Part shown: piece by piece, positions 34,945-43,797 of the stretch
How positions within the stretch are numbered: the stretch's first letter is position 1
How the letters are laid out: every line of letters starts with the position of its first letter
Source: Paracidovorax sp031843945
GTDB lineage: Bacteria; Pseudomonadota; Gammaproteobacteria; Burkholderiales; Burkholderiaceae_C
Length of the DNA stretch: 64,000 nucleotides
Direction: 5' to 3'
Assembly: GCF_031843945.1 (NCBI RefSeq)
Contig: NZ_JAVTJJ010000002.1
Location: forward strand, 1-64,000
Program-made: the position numbers and the translations under genes
The notes under the pieces: model-generated
What the model saw: only the letters and a program-made list of their open reading frames with translations
Told to the model about the DNA's origin: nothing
Database searches by the model: none

Positions 34945-34958
34945 TTTTGTACACAAAA
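34945..34958. promoter_or_regulatory. Putative GntR-type operator upstream of the ABC operon
   Basis: TTTTGT (34945-34950) and ACAAAA (34953-34958) form an inverted repeat with a 2-base centre, about 50 bases upstream of the first gene. Its TTGT-N2-ACAA core resembles the short palindromes bound by FCD-type GntR regulators. The operon encodes such a regulator, so autoregulation is likely; this is inference from position and shape. Confidence 0.45.
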
Positions 34959-35144
34959 TGCACTGACCGTGTGCGCGCCGAACGCACCACGCTGCAGCAG
35001 GGGTGGATGCAGGGAGCGCTGCCTGCCGCACGCTGGTGCTGGGCCGCTGGGGGCGCTCTGGCCTCGGGCCGGGAAAACCGCTTGGCGGTGCCGTGTGATG
35101 ACACCCCCTACACTTGCGGCTTTTCCCCCTGATCGCATTCCACC

Positions 35145-35975
35145 ATGACGTATTGCGTCGCCATCAAACTCAATGCCGGACTGGTGTTCCTCTCCGATTC
35201 CCGCACCAACGCAGGACTGGATCAGATCAGCTCCTTTCGCAAGATGATGATCTACGAGAAGACCGGCGATCGCTTCATGGTGCTGCTGTCGGCTGGCAAT
35301 CTGAGCATCTCGCAGTCGGTACGTGAAATTCTGCAGATCGAGCAGATGCCGGGCCGCGAAGAGGGCGACGAGCCCATCACCATCTGGAACGCCACCAGCA
35401 TGTTCGAGGTGGCCCGCGTGCTGGGTGCCGCCGTGCGCCGCGTGCACGAACGCGACGGCCTGGCCCTCAAGCGCGCCGGCGTGGACTTCAACGTGTCTCT
35501 GGTGTTGGGAGGGCAAATCGCCGGCGAAGGCATGCGTCTCTTCCAGGTGTATTCGGCAGGCAACTTCATCGAAGCCACGTCCGAGACGCCTTACTTCCAG
35601 GTGGGCGAATCCAAATACGGCAAGCCGGTGCTCGACCGTGTACTGACGCCTGAAACCCCGCTCGACGAAGCCGCCAAGTGCGCACTGGTGTCGATGGACA
35701 GCACGCTCAAGTCCAACCTATCGGTGGGCTTGCCGCTCGACCTGGTGGTGTACGAGGAGGGGCGCTTCGCCACGGACAAGATCGTCTGCATCGACGAGAA
35801 CAACCCGTACTTCCGCATGCTGCACAACAGCTGGGGCGAAAAGCTGCGCCAGGTGTTCGACAGCATCGAAGACCCGGCCTGGAACGGCGGGCAGACGGAA
35901 GTGCCGATCTGCGTGGACCCTATGCGCAGCCGGCCGATCCGCAAGATCACCAATCCGCGCGACAAGCTCATTTAA
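35145..35975 (+). CDS. Anbu proteasome-related peptidase
   Basis: The 276-residue protein belongs to the Anbu family (COG3484), an ancestral relative of HslV and proteasome beta subunits. After Met removal Thr becomes residue 1 (MTYCVAIK), and Asp18 and Lys33 (SDSRTNAG; SSFRKM) complete the usual catalytic set. Known Anbu genes often sit with a transglutaminase-like gene, an alpha-E gene and a circularly permuted ATP-grasp gene. None of these is nearby: a hydrolase gene follows by 22 bases and an ABC operon diverges. Its substrates are unknown. Confidence 0.9.
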   Translation: MTYCVAIKLNAGLVFLSDSRTNAGLDQISSFRKMMIYEKTGDRFMVLLSAGNLSISQSVREILQIEQMPGREEGDEPITIWNATSMFEVARVLGAAVRRVHERDGLALKRAGVDFNVSLVLGGQIAGEGMRLFQVYSAGNFIEATSETPYFQVGESKYGKPVLDRVLTPETPLDEAAKCALVSMDSTLKSNLSVGLPLDLVVYEEGRFATDKIVCIDENNPYFRMLHNSWGEKLRQVFDSIEDPAWNGGQTEVPICVDPMRSRPIRKITNPRDKLI

Positions 35976-35997
35976 GACAGACCCACAGCGGCCTCCC

Positions 35998-36825
35998 ATG
36001 CCACGCATCGTCTTCTCGCACGCCAACAGCTTTCCCGCCGGCACCTACCGGGTGCTTTTTAACGAGCTGCGCCGGCGCGGCTTCGAAGTCAGTGCGGTCG
36101 AACAGTTCGGGCACGACGAGCGCTATCCCGTCACCAACAACTGGCCGCACCTGGTGCAGCAGCTGGCCGATTTCGCCGAGGCCGAGCAGCAGCGCAGCGG
36201 CGGTGATGAGCCTGCCTTCTTAGTGGGGCATTCGCTGGGCGGCTTTCTCAGCGTGATGGCTGCGGCGCGCCATCCACACCTGGCGCGCGCGGTGCTGCTG
36301 CTGGATTCGCCCCTGCTGAGCGGCTGGCGCGCGCGTGCGCTCCAGGTCGCCAAGCGCACGCAGCTGGTGGGCTCCATATCGCCGGGCAAGATCAGCCGGG
36401 CGCGGCGCAACAGCTGGGTCACCAGCGACGAGGCCTTTGAGCATTTCGGTCGCAAAAAGGCTTTTGCGCGGTGGAATGAGCAGGTGCTACGCGATTACGT
36501 CACCCACGCGCTGCGCGACCACGAAGGCCAGCGCCTGCTGTCGTTCGACCGGGCAGTGGAGACTGCCATCTACAACACCATTCCGCATGACCTGGACCGG
36601 CTCCTGCACGCGAACCCACTGCGCTGCCCGGCCGCCTTCATCGGCGGGCTCGCGTCGCAGGAGATGCGCCAGGTCGGCATGACCATGACGCAACGCATCA
36701 CCGAAGGCCGTATCACGCTGCTGGACGGCAGCCATCTGTTTCCGATGGAGCACCCCATCGCCGCCGCGGCAGCGATCGAAGCCGCGCTGCTCAACCTGGC
36801 GGCGGTGCAGGCCAGTCGCAGCTGA
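35998..36825 (+). CDS. Alpha/beta hydrolase
   Basis: This 275-residue cytoplasmic hydrolase has the nucleophile elbow GHSLGG (Ser79) and a late catalytic His in LDGSHLFPMEHP. It begins with the HAN oxyanion-type segment SHANSFPAGTYR. No lid or signal peptide is seen. It probably hydrolyses an ester or thioester; the substrate is not predictable. It follows the Anbu gene by 22 bases and may be co-transcribed with it. The 186 bases downstream hold only a short unconvincing open frame. Confidence 0.85.
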   Translation: MPRIVFSHANSFPAGTYRVLFNELRRRGFEVSAVEQFGHDERYPVTNNWPHLVQQLADFAEAEQQRSGGDEPAFLVGHSLGGFLSVMAAARHPHLARAVLLLDSPLLSGWRARALQVAKRTQLVGSISPGKISRARRNSWVTSDEAFEHFGRKKAFARWNEQVLRDYVTHALRDHEGQRLLSFDRAVETAIYNTIPHDLDRLLHANPLRCPAAFIGGLASQEMRQVGMTMTQRITEGRITLLDGSHLFPMEHPIAAAAAIEAALLNLAAVQASRS

Positions 36826-37011
36826 AGGCAGCCCAGAAACTGCCGCTAACAGTCTGCACATCCCCTACACTGCAGCATCGTTACAGCGTGATACACCGAT
36901 GTCTGCTTCCGTGTTTCCAGTCCCTGCCACTTGCTTTTTCATTCCGTGGGCTGCCGGCACATCGGGCTGCAGCCGCTCATCGGCTGATCTTGTTTATCGG
37001 AAAAGCGCCGC

Positions 37012-38472
37012 ATGAGACGTGGCGCCGGTCAACCCACTGACGCCCTGTTGGCCGCGCAACCTTGGCAAGCCGACCCGCTGGCCGACGCCACCATCGCGCG
37101 CATCCTGGGCCCCTGGCCCGAAGACAGCGAGCTGCCCGGGGCGCAGGCCGAACAGTGGCAGCGCATCAACTGCGTGAATCGCATCTTCTCCACCTGGGCC
37201 GACAATGCCGCGCTGACCGGATGGCAAGCACCGCCGGGCACGCCCGACGACATCGCTCAACCGCTGCAATCGTTCATTCAAGCGGGCCAGATTCTGCCTA
37301 ATTGGGCCGACCCCGCCCGCATCGAACGGGCCGAGGTGCTGTTCATGGACTACGGCGCGCTCTCCTGCGTGCTGCTGTTTTGTTCCAGCCTGCCGGAGTG
37401 CTACGTCATTCCCGATCTGGCGAGTGTGCTGCACACGGCCGGCCAGCTGGAGCAACACACCGAGCACCGCATCCGCTCCACGGCAGCCATGATCTTTCCC
37501 GTGATGATGCACGGCGGCCTCACGCAGCCTGCCGGCGCGGGCGTGGCGCAGGTGTTGAAGGTGCGGCTGATCCACGCCACCATCCGCAACCTGATACTGC
37601 GCGGTGCGCCGGTGCCTGGCGCGCCGCCTGGCCAAGTGGCGCCGCTGGAGCGGCCGGCCGACGCGGGGCTCTACCAAACCCTGTTCACCAACGGCTGGAA
37701 CGTGGAACGCGACGGCCTGCCCTGCAACCAGGCCGAACTGGCCTACACCCTGCTCACCTTCAGCTACGTGTTCCTCCGTAGCCTGCGCCGGCTGGGCATC
37801 GGCCTGCCAGCTGCCGATGAAGAGGCCTACCTGCACGCCTGGAACGTGGTCGGCCACGTGCTGGGCATCGACGCTTCCCTGATGGTGCACACCATGGACG
37901 AAGCCGCCCAGTTGCTGGACCGGCTGCAGGCGCGCGGCCGGGCGCAGGTCACACAGCCCGATGCACGACCCGCCCTGGGCGCAGCGCTGATGTCCACCAT
38001 GGAGCAGGCGATGCCCTGGGCCATCGCCCGCCCCTTCCCCCGGTTGATGACGCGCTATCTGTGCGGCCGCACAACGACCGGCGATCTGGGCTTGAGCCAG
38101 CCCGGTGCCCCCTGGGCGTCGTGGTTGCTGTTCTGGACGCTGCTCATCGCCTGCCGCGCCATCGACACCGTCGCACGGTGGTTCTGGCCGCAGTTCTCGC
38201 TGGCGCGCAGCTTCACACGCGTGCTCGGCTACCACTTTCTGGTGAAGATCCTGATGGACCAGACACGGCCGTTGCAGTTGCCCGTGCGCCTGCTCCACCA
38301 GATGGGCCAGTTGGTGGCAGCCTGGAGCGACGACCCGCGAGCCCCCCGGTGGATCAACCGGGTCGAAGACCGATTGACGACCACCGGTACCTGGCACCCC
38401 GTCCCCAGCTGTGCAAAGGCGACGCAACTGGGCGCCTCCACGGCTGGCGATACGCCGGGCACCACGCGCTGA
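37012..38472 (+). CDS. MpaB/latex-clearing-protein-like oxygenase (DUF2236)
   Basis: The 486-residue protein belongs to the DUF2236 superfamily, which includes the rubber oxygenase Lcp and fungal MpaB; members bind a b-type haem. The family landmarks visible are DYGALSCVLLFCSSLPECYV, KVRLIHATIR, where the His would be the axial haem ligand, and CNQAELAYTLLTFSYV. There is no signal peptide, so it is probably cytoplasmic. Oxidative cleavage of a C=C bond is the activity known for the characterised members; the substrate here is unknown. Confidence 0.8.
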   Translation: MRRGAGQPTDALLAAQPWQADPLADATIARILGPWPEDSELPGAQAEQWQRINCVNRIFSTWADNAALTGWQAPPGTPDDIAQPLQSFIQAGQILPNWADPARIERAEVLFMDYGALSCVLLFCSSLPECYVIPDLASVLHTAGQLEQHTEHRIRSTAAMIFPVMMHGGLTQPAGAGVAQVLKVRLIHATIRNLILRGAPVPGAPPGQVAPLERPADAGLYQTLFTNGWNVERDGLPCNQAELAYTLLTFSYVFLRSLRRLGIGLPAADEEAYLHAWNVVGHVLGIDASLMVHTMDEAAQLLDRLQARGRAQVTQPDARPALGAALMSTMEQAMPWAIARPFPRLMTRYLCGRTTTGDLGLSQPGAPWASWLLFWTLLIACRAIDTVARWFWPQFSLARSFTRVLGYHFLVKILMDQTRPLQLPVRLLHQMGQLVAAWSDDPRAPRWINRVEDRLTTTGTWHPVPSCAKATQLGASTAGDTPGTTR

Positions 38473-38528
38473 CGCGAAACCACGACATGCTGCTGGTATC
38501 CTGACCCCGAACCTGCCGCCGTCCCGCC

Positions 38529-40340
38529 ATGTCGCCGTCACTTCGCCTTTTCGACCTCGAAGCCCGTGCCCTGCCAGCGGCCAGCGGCGGCTGGGCATGG
38601 CAAATCGGCCTGCAGGTATTGGTGCTCTGCTGGTGCGCGCTTTGCGCCGGTACCGCTTTCGCTCAGCCCGTGCTGGTGCTGCAGGCGGGCGCCGCACCCG
38701 TCAACGCATGGCCGCACGTGGCGATGCGCTCCGACCCGACCCGGCAACTGACGGTGGAGAGCATGCTGCAGCAGCCCGATACCTTCGCCCCGCCCACCAC
38801 GCCTTCCGGTTCGCTGGGCGTGCGCAACGACGCGGTGTGGCTGCGCATTCCACTGTGGGCGCCCGAGGGCGCGACGGGCCCATGGGCGATCAACATCGAC
38901 TACGCACTTTTGCACGAGGTGGACGTGTACCTCACGCGGCATGGCACGGTGCTGCAGCATGCCGCGATGGGAAATCTCCAGCCGGTTTCGGGCCGGTCGC
39001 TGCTGTGGCGCACGCCGGCCATGGATCTGCTTCTCACACCGGGGGCGGACCACGAACTTTTCATTCGCCTACGCACCGCGGGCGGCATGATCGCGCCCAT
39101 GCGCATCGGCGACAAGCACCAGCTGTATCCCCTGGCGCTGCGCGAACAGATGTTGCAGGGCCTTTTTGCGGGCTTGGCCGCGTGCTTGGTGGTGTACAGC
39201 CTGGCGCAGTGGGTGACGCTGCGCCAGCGACTGTTTGTGTACTACGCGATGCTGGTGGTGGGAAGCGCCGGGTTCTCCATGCAGTTCTTCGGTGTCGGTG
39301 GCCAGTTCCTGTGGCCCAACAACCTGTGGATGGAACAGCACATCGGCAGCCTGCTGAGCTTCGTAGCGGTGACCGCTTCATTTCTTTTCATGGGCCAGGT
39401 GCTGTCCGAGCTACAGCCCGGTGGCCGTCTTCCGCGGGTGATGCATGCCGGTGCGGCACTGAGCGTGGCATTGGGCACGGCCTTCGCCCTCGACATCCTG
39501 CCGACGCGCGCCGCCATGGCCGTGCTGAGCGTACTGGGGCCGATGCCTTCGATCATCAGCGTGCCGGCTGCGCTACGGCTGGCGCGCAAGGGCGATTCGC
39601 TGGGCGGCACATTGCTGACGGCCTGGGCAGCCTACCTGATCGCGGCCATCGCGCTGGGCTTGCTGGTTCAGGGCAGGCTACCGGCCAACGGCTGGACGAT
39701 GCATGCGTTCCAGGCCGGCTCAGCGTTCGACATGCTGCTATTCATGCGCATGCTGGGCCTGCGCACCGCCAGCCTGCGGCTGGAGGCTTTGCACGCCAGC
39801 CGCGAACGCGATGCCATGCGGTCATTGGCGCATACCGACCCGCTGACTGACTTGCCCAACCGGCGCGGACTCGACATCGCCCTGCATGCTGCCCTCCCCC
39901 GCTCGCGGCCTGAAGGGCTGCTGGCGGTGTACGTGCTGGACCTGGACGGCTTCAAGCCGGTGAATGACCAATACGGGCACGACGTGGGCGACCGCCTGTT
40001 GATTGCCGTGACCGCGCGCCTGCGCGAGCATCTGCGCCATGCAGACACCGTTGCGCGCATCGGCGGCGACGAGTTCGTGGTGATGGCCAGCGAGCTGCAT
40101 GACGCCGAGCAAGCCCATGAGCTGGGCAACAAGCTGCTGGATGCCTTCCGCACCGCATTTGCCGTCGGCCCGCATGAAATTCGCGTGGGCCTGACCATCG
40201 GCTACGCCCTGGCGCCAACCGACGCGCGCGAGGCCAGCGTGCTGATCAAGCTGGCCGATGCCGCCATGTACAGCGGCAAGCAGAGCGGCCGTTTCTGCGT
40301 GCGCCGCAACACTGGCGATCTGGCGCTGTCGTCCATCTGA
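38529..40340 (+). CDS. 7TM-DISM diguanylate cyclase
   Basis: This 603-residue inner membrane protein has an N-terminal signal-anchor (about 25-46), a periplasmic beta-rich 7TMR-DISMED2-type sensor (about 70-205) and seven membrane helices (about 210-400). Its cytoplasmic GGDEF domain has an intact GGDEF at 512-516 and an I-site RHAD at 503-506. It should make c-di-GMP in response to a periplasmic ligand, perhaps a carbohydrate as for other DISMED2 proteins. It stands alone, 56 bases after the oxygenase gene. Confidence 0.92.
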   Translation: MSPSLRLFDLEARALPAASGGWAWQIGLQVLVLCWCALCAGTAFAQPVLVLQAGAAPVNAWPHVAMRSDPTRQLTVESMLQQPDTFAPPTTPSGSLGVRNDAVWLRIPLWAPEGATGPWAINIDYALLHEVDVYLTRHGTVLQHAAMGNLQPVSGRSLLWRTPAMDLLLTPGADHELFIRLRTAGGMIAPMRIGDKHQLYPLALREQMLQGLFAGLAACLVVYSLAQWVTLRQRLFVYYAMLVVGSAGFSMQFFGVGGQFLWPNNLWMEQHIGSLLSFVAVTASFLFMGQVLSELQPGGRLPRVMHAGAALSVALGTAFALDILPTRAAMAVLSVLGPMPSIISVPAALRLARKGDSLGGTLLTAWAAYLIAAIALGLLVQGRLPANGWTMHAFQAGSAFDMLLFMRMLGLRTASLRLEALHASRERDAMRSLAHTDPLTDLPNRRGLDIALHAALPRSRPEGLLAVYVLDLDGFKPVNDQYGHDVGDRLLIAVTARLREHLRHADTVARIGGDEFVVMASELHDAEQAHELGNKLLDAFRTAFAVGPHEIRVGLTIGYALAPTDAREASVLIKLADAAMYSGKQSGRFCVRRNTGDLALSSI

Positions 40341-40385
40341 TTCGCCGATCAACCAGCCAACGGGTCAATCGGTCAACCCTTCATC

Positions 40386-41210
40386 TCATTCAACCCAGTT
40401 GACGGCCCCGGTCCACGCAGTGACCAGCACGATCACGCCGAAGGCGATGCGGTAGTACGCGAACGGCACGAAGCTGTGCGTGCTGATGTAGCGCAGCAGC
40501 CAGCGCACGCAGATCCAGGCGCTGACGAAGGCGAACACCAGACCGGTGGCAAACAGCGGAATGTCGGCCACCGACAGCAGGTGCCGCTCTTTGATGAGGC
40601 TGTAGACGCCCGCGCCGATCAGCGTGGGAATGGCCAGGAAGAAGGAAAAGTCGGTGGCTGCCTTGCGCGACAGGCCCAGCAGCATGCCGCCGATGATGGT
40701 GGCGCCGCTGCGGCTGGTGCCCGGCACCATGGCCAGGCACTGCGCCAGGCCCACCTTGAGCGCATCCAGCACCGTCATGTCGTCCACCGTCTGCACGCGC
40801 GTGCAGGCCGCAGGCCGGCGCTCGGCCCACAGAATGACGAAGCCGCCCAGAATGAAGGTGGTGGCCACCACCACCGGCGTGAACAGGTGCGCCTTGATGT
40901 AGGCCCCCACCAGCAGCGCCAGCACCACGGCAGGCAGAAAGCCGACCACCACGTTCAGCGTCAGCATCCGCGCCCGTGCGTCGTGCGGCAAGGCTGTCAC
41001 CGTGCTGTGAATCTTCTGCCAGTACACCAGGATGACCGCGAAGATCGCCCCCGTCTGGATGGCGATATCGAACACCTTGGCCTTGTCGTCGTCGAAGCCG
41101 AGCAGCGCGCCCGCCAGAATCAGATGCCCGGTCGATGAAACGGGAAGGAATTCGGTCAGCCCTTCGACCACGCCCATGACGGCGGCCTTGAGCAGCAAAA
41201 CAATGTCCAC
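40386..41210 (-). CDS. uppP: Undecaprenyl-diphosphatase UppP (BacA)
   Basis: UppP dephosphorylates undecaprenyl diphosphate so the lipid carrier for peptidoglycan can be reused; it also gives some resistance to bacitracin. The 274-residue membrane protein has GLTEFLPVSSTGHL at residues 17-30 and PGTSRSGAT, which form the active site. Translation starts at a GTG (MDIVLLLKAA) with AGGG five bases before it; a longer reading frame upstream is ignored because homologues start here. The 2TM-kinase operon diverges from it. Confidence 0.96.
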   Translation of the reverse strand: MDIVLLLKAAVMGVVEGLTEFLPVSSTGHLILAGALLGFDDDKAKVFDIAIQTGAIFAVILVYWQKIHSTVTALPHDARARMLTLNVVVGFLPAVVLALLVGAYIKAHLFTPVVVATTFILGGFVILWAERRPAACTRVQTVDDMTVLDALKVGLAQCLAMVPGTSRSGATIIGGMLLGLSRKAATDFSFFLAIPTLIGAGVYSLIKERHLLSVADIPLFATGLVFAFVSAWICVRWLLRYISTHSFVPFAYYRIAFGVIVLVTAWTGAVNWVE

Positions 41211-41404
41211 GAGAGCCCTGACTGGAGGATGAATACAACGGGTGCGGATTATCCCTTGCGCATCGGGCCTGGCCTTCGTTGCAGTCGACTTGTCGCGCCG
41301 TGTGCCTGCCGTCCGCACCACCGGCTCACCGCTTTGTCGCGCAGGCGTGGCGGGCCGTGCGCAATGCGTGCAGAGTGCAGTTTGACCTTCACCGGAGAAC
41401 CACC

Positions 41405-41719
41405 GTGGTCCGTATTGCCCAATCACCCCCTGACTTCGCCACCCATGGCGACTCGCCGGAGCGGCTGGCGCACCGACGCGTGCGCGCCCGGCTCGGCTGG
41501 CTGATCCACGCGACCGTCTATGCCGTCGTCAACGGCGCCCTCGCGCTGCACGCTCTGCAACTGGGCCAACCGCTGCACGCCGGCCCGCTGCTGGGCTGGG
41601 GCCTGGGCTTTGCGCTGCATGGCGCCGTGGTCTGGCTGGCGTTGCCGGGCAGCGGCTGGCGCGAACGCTGGGTGCAACGCGAGCGCGACAGGCTGGTTGC
41701 CCAGCGCGCTGGCCGCTGA
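41405..41719 (+). CDS. Small 2TM-domain membrane protein
   Basis: This 104-residue protein has two membrane helices (about residues 28-48 and 59-80) separated by a short loop, with a charged C-terminus (ERWVQRERDRLVAQ), matching the 2TM domain family often found next to LytS-type kinases. Translation is set at the GTG because GGAG lies seven bases upstream. The sensor kinase gene follows after 111 bases in the same direction, so it probably helps that kinase sense or localise. The longer frame upstream reads into the divergent uppP promoter and is not used. Confidence 0.75.
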   Translation: MVRIAQSPPDFATHGDSPERLAHRRVRARLGWLIHATVYAVVNGALALHALQLGQPLHAGPLLGWGLGFALHGAVVWLALPGSGWRERWVQRERDRLVAQRAGR

Positions 41720-41830
41720 CCTGACGCCCACCAACGTGCAGGCCACACACAGCCGGCACATCGAGGCGTTCACAATCCCACGACCGACCCACCGACCGAC
41801 TTGCTTGCCCCTACCGCGGCCATCGTCCTC

Positions 41831-42979
41831 ATGTCACCCTCCTCACTCCACATGCCTGCCCGCAATGCCTTGCTGGCTTGCGCAGTGTCGGTGGCCATTG
41901 CCGCCGCCCTCACGCTGGCAGGGCATGGCTCGCTGGATGAAAACCTCGTTTACTCGCTGGGCATCGGCATGGCGTCGTGCCTTTCCATCACCGTAGGCCG
42001 GCTGTGGCTGACCCGGCGCCAGGAGATACGGTGGCCGCAAGGACTGCACGGTCTGGCAGGCTGGCTGGTGGTGGTCGCGGGCACGCTGTTCGGCTTCGTG
42101 GTCGGAATGGCGCTGGGCCACATCTACAGCGGACGCGAATGGGACCTCGCCGATCTGCTGCGCGGCGAAGGTGGCTCGCACCCGCTGCTCATTACGGCCG
42201 CCGCCAGCGCTGCCACCTCGTTCTTCTTCTACAGCCAGGGCCGCTCGCGCTTTCTGATGGCGCGCATCGCCCGGGCGCAGCGCGACGCGGCCGAGGCACG
42301 GCTGGCGCTGCTGCAGTCGCAACTGGAGCCGCACATGCTGTTCAACACGCTGGCCAACCTGCGCGTGCTGGTGGCCACCGACCCGCCGCGCGCCCAGACC
42401 ATGCTGGACCACCTCATCGACTACCTGCGCGCCACGCTCGGGGCCTCGCGCGCGCCGCTGCATCCGCTGGCCGATGAATTCGCACGGCTGAACGACTATC
42501 TGGAGCTGATGGCCGTGCGCATGGGCTCGCGCCTGGCGTTCACGCTCGATCTGCCTGCGGAGCTGCAGGCGGTGCCCGTGCCGCCGTTGCTGCTGCAGCC
42601 CCTGGCGGAAAACGCCATTCGCCACGGGCTGGAGCCGATGCTGGCGGGCGGCACGATCACCGTGCGCGCCCGCCAGCTGGAGGCCTCCGGCGCATTGCCG
42701 GCCCGTGTGGAGCTGACCGTGCAGGACAACGGCGCCGGCCTGGCCGCTGGCAGCACGGCGCCGGCAGCGACTGTCGACGCCACCCGCCACTTCGGCCTGG
42801 TGCAGGTGCGCGAACGGCTGGCTACGCTGTTCGGCGACCAGGCCACTCTTGAATTGATAGCAACCAGCGCCGGCGGGACAAGCGCTCGAGTGGTTTTTCC
42901 TTTGAATTCCACTTTCGCACAGCCCTTGTCTGACCTCTACCCCACCCCATCGCCATGCCCGCTGCACCCCGCGCCCTGA
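41831..42979 (+). CDS. LytS/YehU-type sensor histidine kinase
   Basis: The 382-residue kinase has four predicted membrane helices, then a His_kinase domain with phospho-acceptor His168 in QLEPHMLFNTL and a HATPase domain (PLAENAIRHGLEP; DNGAGL; GLVQVRERL). Residues about 341-360 are encoded by a copy of the dispersed repeat, and the last 25 residues (Pro-rich, CPLHPAP) overlap the start of the regulator gene by 25 bases. It pairs with the LytTR regulator; the signal is unknown. The start is the ATG of MSPSSLHMPAR; an ATG ten codons earlier has no clear ribosome site. Confidence 0.92.
   Translation: MSPSSLHMPARNALLACAVSVAIAAALTLAGHGSLDENLVYSLGIGMASCLSITVGRLWLTRRQEIRWPQGLHGLAGWLVVVAGTLFGFVVGMALGHIYSGREWDLADLLRGEGGSHPLLITAAASAATSFFFYSQGRSRFLMARIARAQRDAAEARLALLQSQLEPHMLFNTLANLRVLVATDPPRAQTMLDHLIDYLRATLGASRAPLHPLADEFARLNDYLELMAVRMGSRLAFTLDLPAELQAVPVPPLLLQPLAENAIRHGLEPMLAGGTITVRARQLEASGALPARVELTVQDNGAGLAAGSTAPAATVDATRHFGLVQVRERLATLFGDQATLELIATSAGGTSARVVFPLNSTFAQPLSDLYPTPSPCPLHPAP
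42850..42909 (-). repeat. Dispersed repeat, copy G, in frame at the end of the LytS-type kinase
   Basis: Read on the minus strand this segment runs AATTCAAAGG, then ACTCGAGCGCTTGTCC, then GGCGCTGG and GCTATCAATTCAA. It aligns to the intergenic copy at 43798-43864 but is more diverged. It lies reverse to the kinase gene and encodes the final strands of its ATPase domain. Confidence 0.6.
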
Positions 42980-43785
42980 TCGCCGAAGACGAGCCGCTGC
43001 TGGCGCAGGCCCTGCGCCAGGAACTGGCCCGCGCCTGGCCCGAGCTGCAGATCGCTGCCACCGTCGGCGACGGCCGATCCGCCGTGCGCGAGGCGCTGGC
43101 CCTGCAGCCCGACGTGCTGTTCTTCGACATCCGCATGCCGGGGCTGGACGGGCTCGATGCCGCCCACGAACTGGCCGACGCCTGGCCGCCACCCGGCACG
43201 CCCCCAGCGACACCGTTCCCTGCGCTCGTCTTCGTCACTGCCTACGACCAGTACGCCGTGCAGGCCTTCGAGGCCCAGGCCATCGACTACGTGCTCAAGC
43301 CCGTGCAGCCGCACCGGCTAGCCCGCACCGTGGAGCGCGTGCGCGAGGCCCTGGCGCGCCGCAACGCCAGCGCCGATGCGGGCGACGCCATGCAAACGCT
43401 GCTGGGCCAGTTGCGCGCGCTGACCACGGCCCAGCCCGCGACGCACACGGCGCCGTCCGCACCGCTGCAGGTGCTACAGGCCGGCGTGGGCTCGCAGATC
43501 CACCTGGTGCCGGTGCAGGACGTGCTGGTGTTCGAGGCCGCCGACAAATACGTGCGCGTGCTGACCGCCACACGCGAATACCTGGTGCGCACGCCCCTCA
43601 AGGAACTGGCAGCGCAGCTCGATCCGCAGCAGTTCTGGCAAGTGCACCGCGGCACGCTGGTGCGCGCAGCCGCCATCGCCACCGCCACGCGTGATGAATC
43701 GGGGCGCCTGTTCGTGCAATTGCGCGACCGGCCCGAACGGCTGCCCGTCAGCCGGCTGTACGCGCATCTGTTCAAGGCGATGTAG
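42955..43785 (+). CDS. LytTR-family response regulator
   Basis: The 276-residue protein has an N-terminal receiver domain with acidic pocket (EDE at 11-13) and phospho-acceptor Asp58 (FFDIRMPG), and a C-terminal LytTR DNA-binding domain (HLVPVQDVLVFEAADKYVRV; LDPQQFWQVHRGTLVR). It is partnered with the kinase that overlaps its start by 25 bases. LytTR regulators often control their neighbours, extracellular polysaccharide or virulence functions. Its target here is not evident. A repeat copy follows the stop codon by about 12 bases. Confidence 0.93.
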   Translation: MPAAPRALIAEDEPLLAQALRQELARAWPELQIAATVGDGRSAVREALALQPDVLFFDIRMPGLDGLDAAHELADAWPPPGTPPATPFPALVFVTAYDQYAVQAFEAQAIDYVLKPVQPHRLARTVERVREALARRNASADAGDAMQTLLGQLRALTTAQPATHTAPSAPLQVLQAGVGSQIHLVPVQDVLVFEAADKYVRVLTATREYLVRTPLKELAAQLDPQQFWQVHRGTLVRAAAIATATRDESGRLFVQLRDRPERLPVSRLYAHLFKAM

Positions 43786-43797
43786 CTGTCCCAGGCA

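Noticed and set aside
36899..37015. 38-codon frame whose TGA overlaps the oxygenase ATG
   Set aside because: The ATGA overlap suggested a leader peptide, but there is no ribosome site and no conserved feature that can be seen.
36994..38697. Open frame of 567 codons on the minus strand
   Set aside because: It is antisense to the MpaB-like oxygenase and the start of a cyclase; no recognisable domain or ribosome site.
42850..42979. The kinase C-terminus as a frameshifted or broken gene
   Set aside because: The ATPase domain is complete and the frame is continuous; the odd tail is better explained by repeat insertion and overlap.
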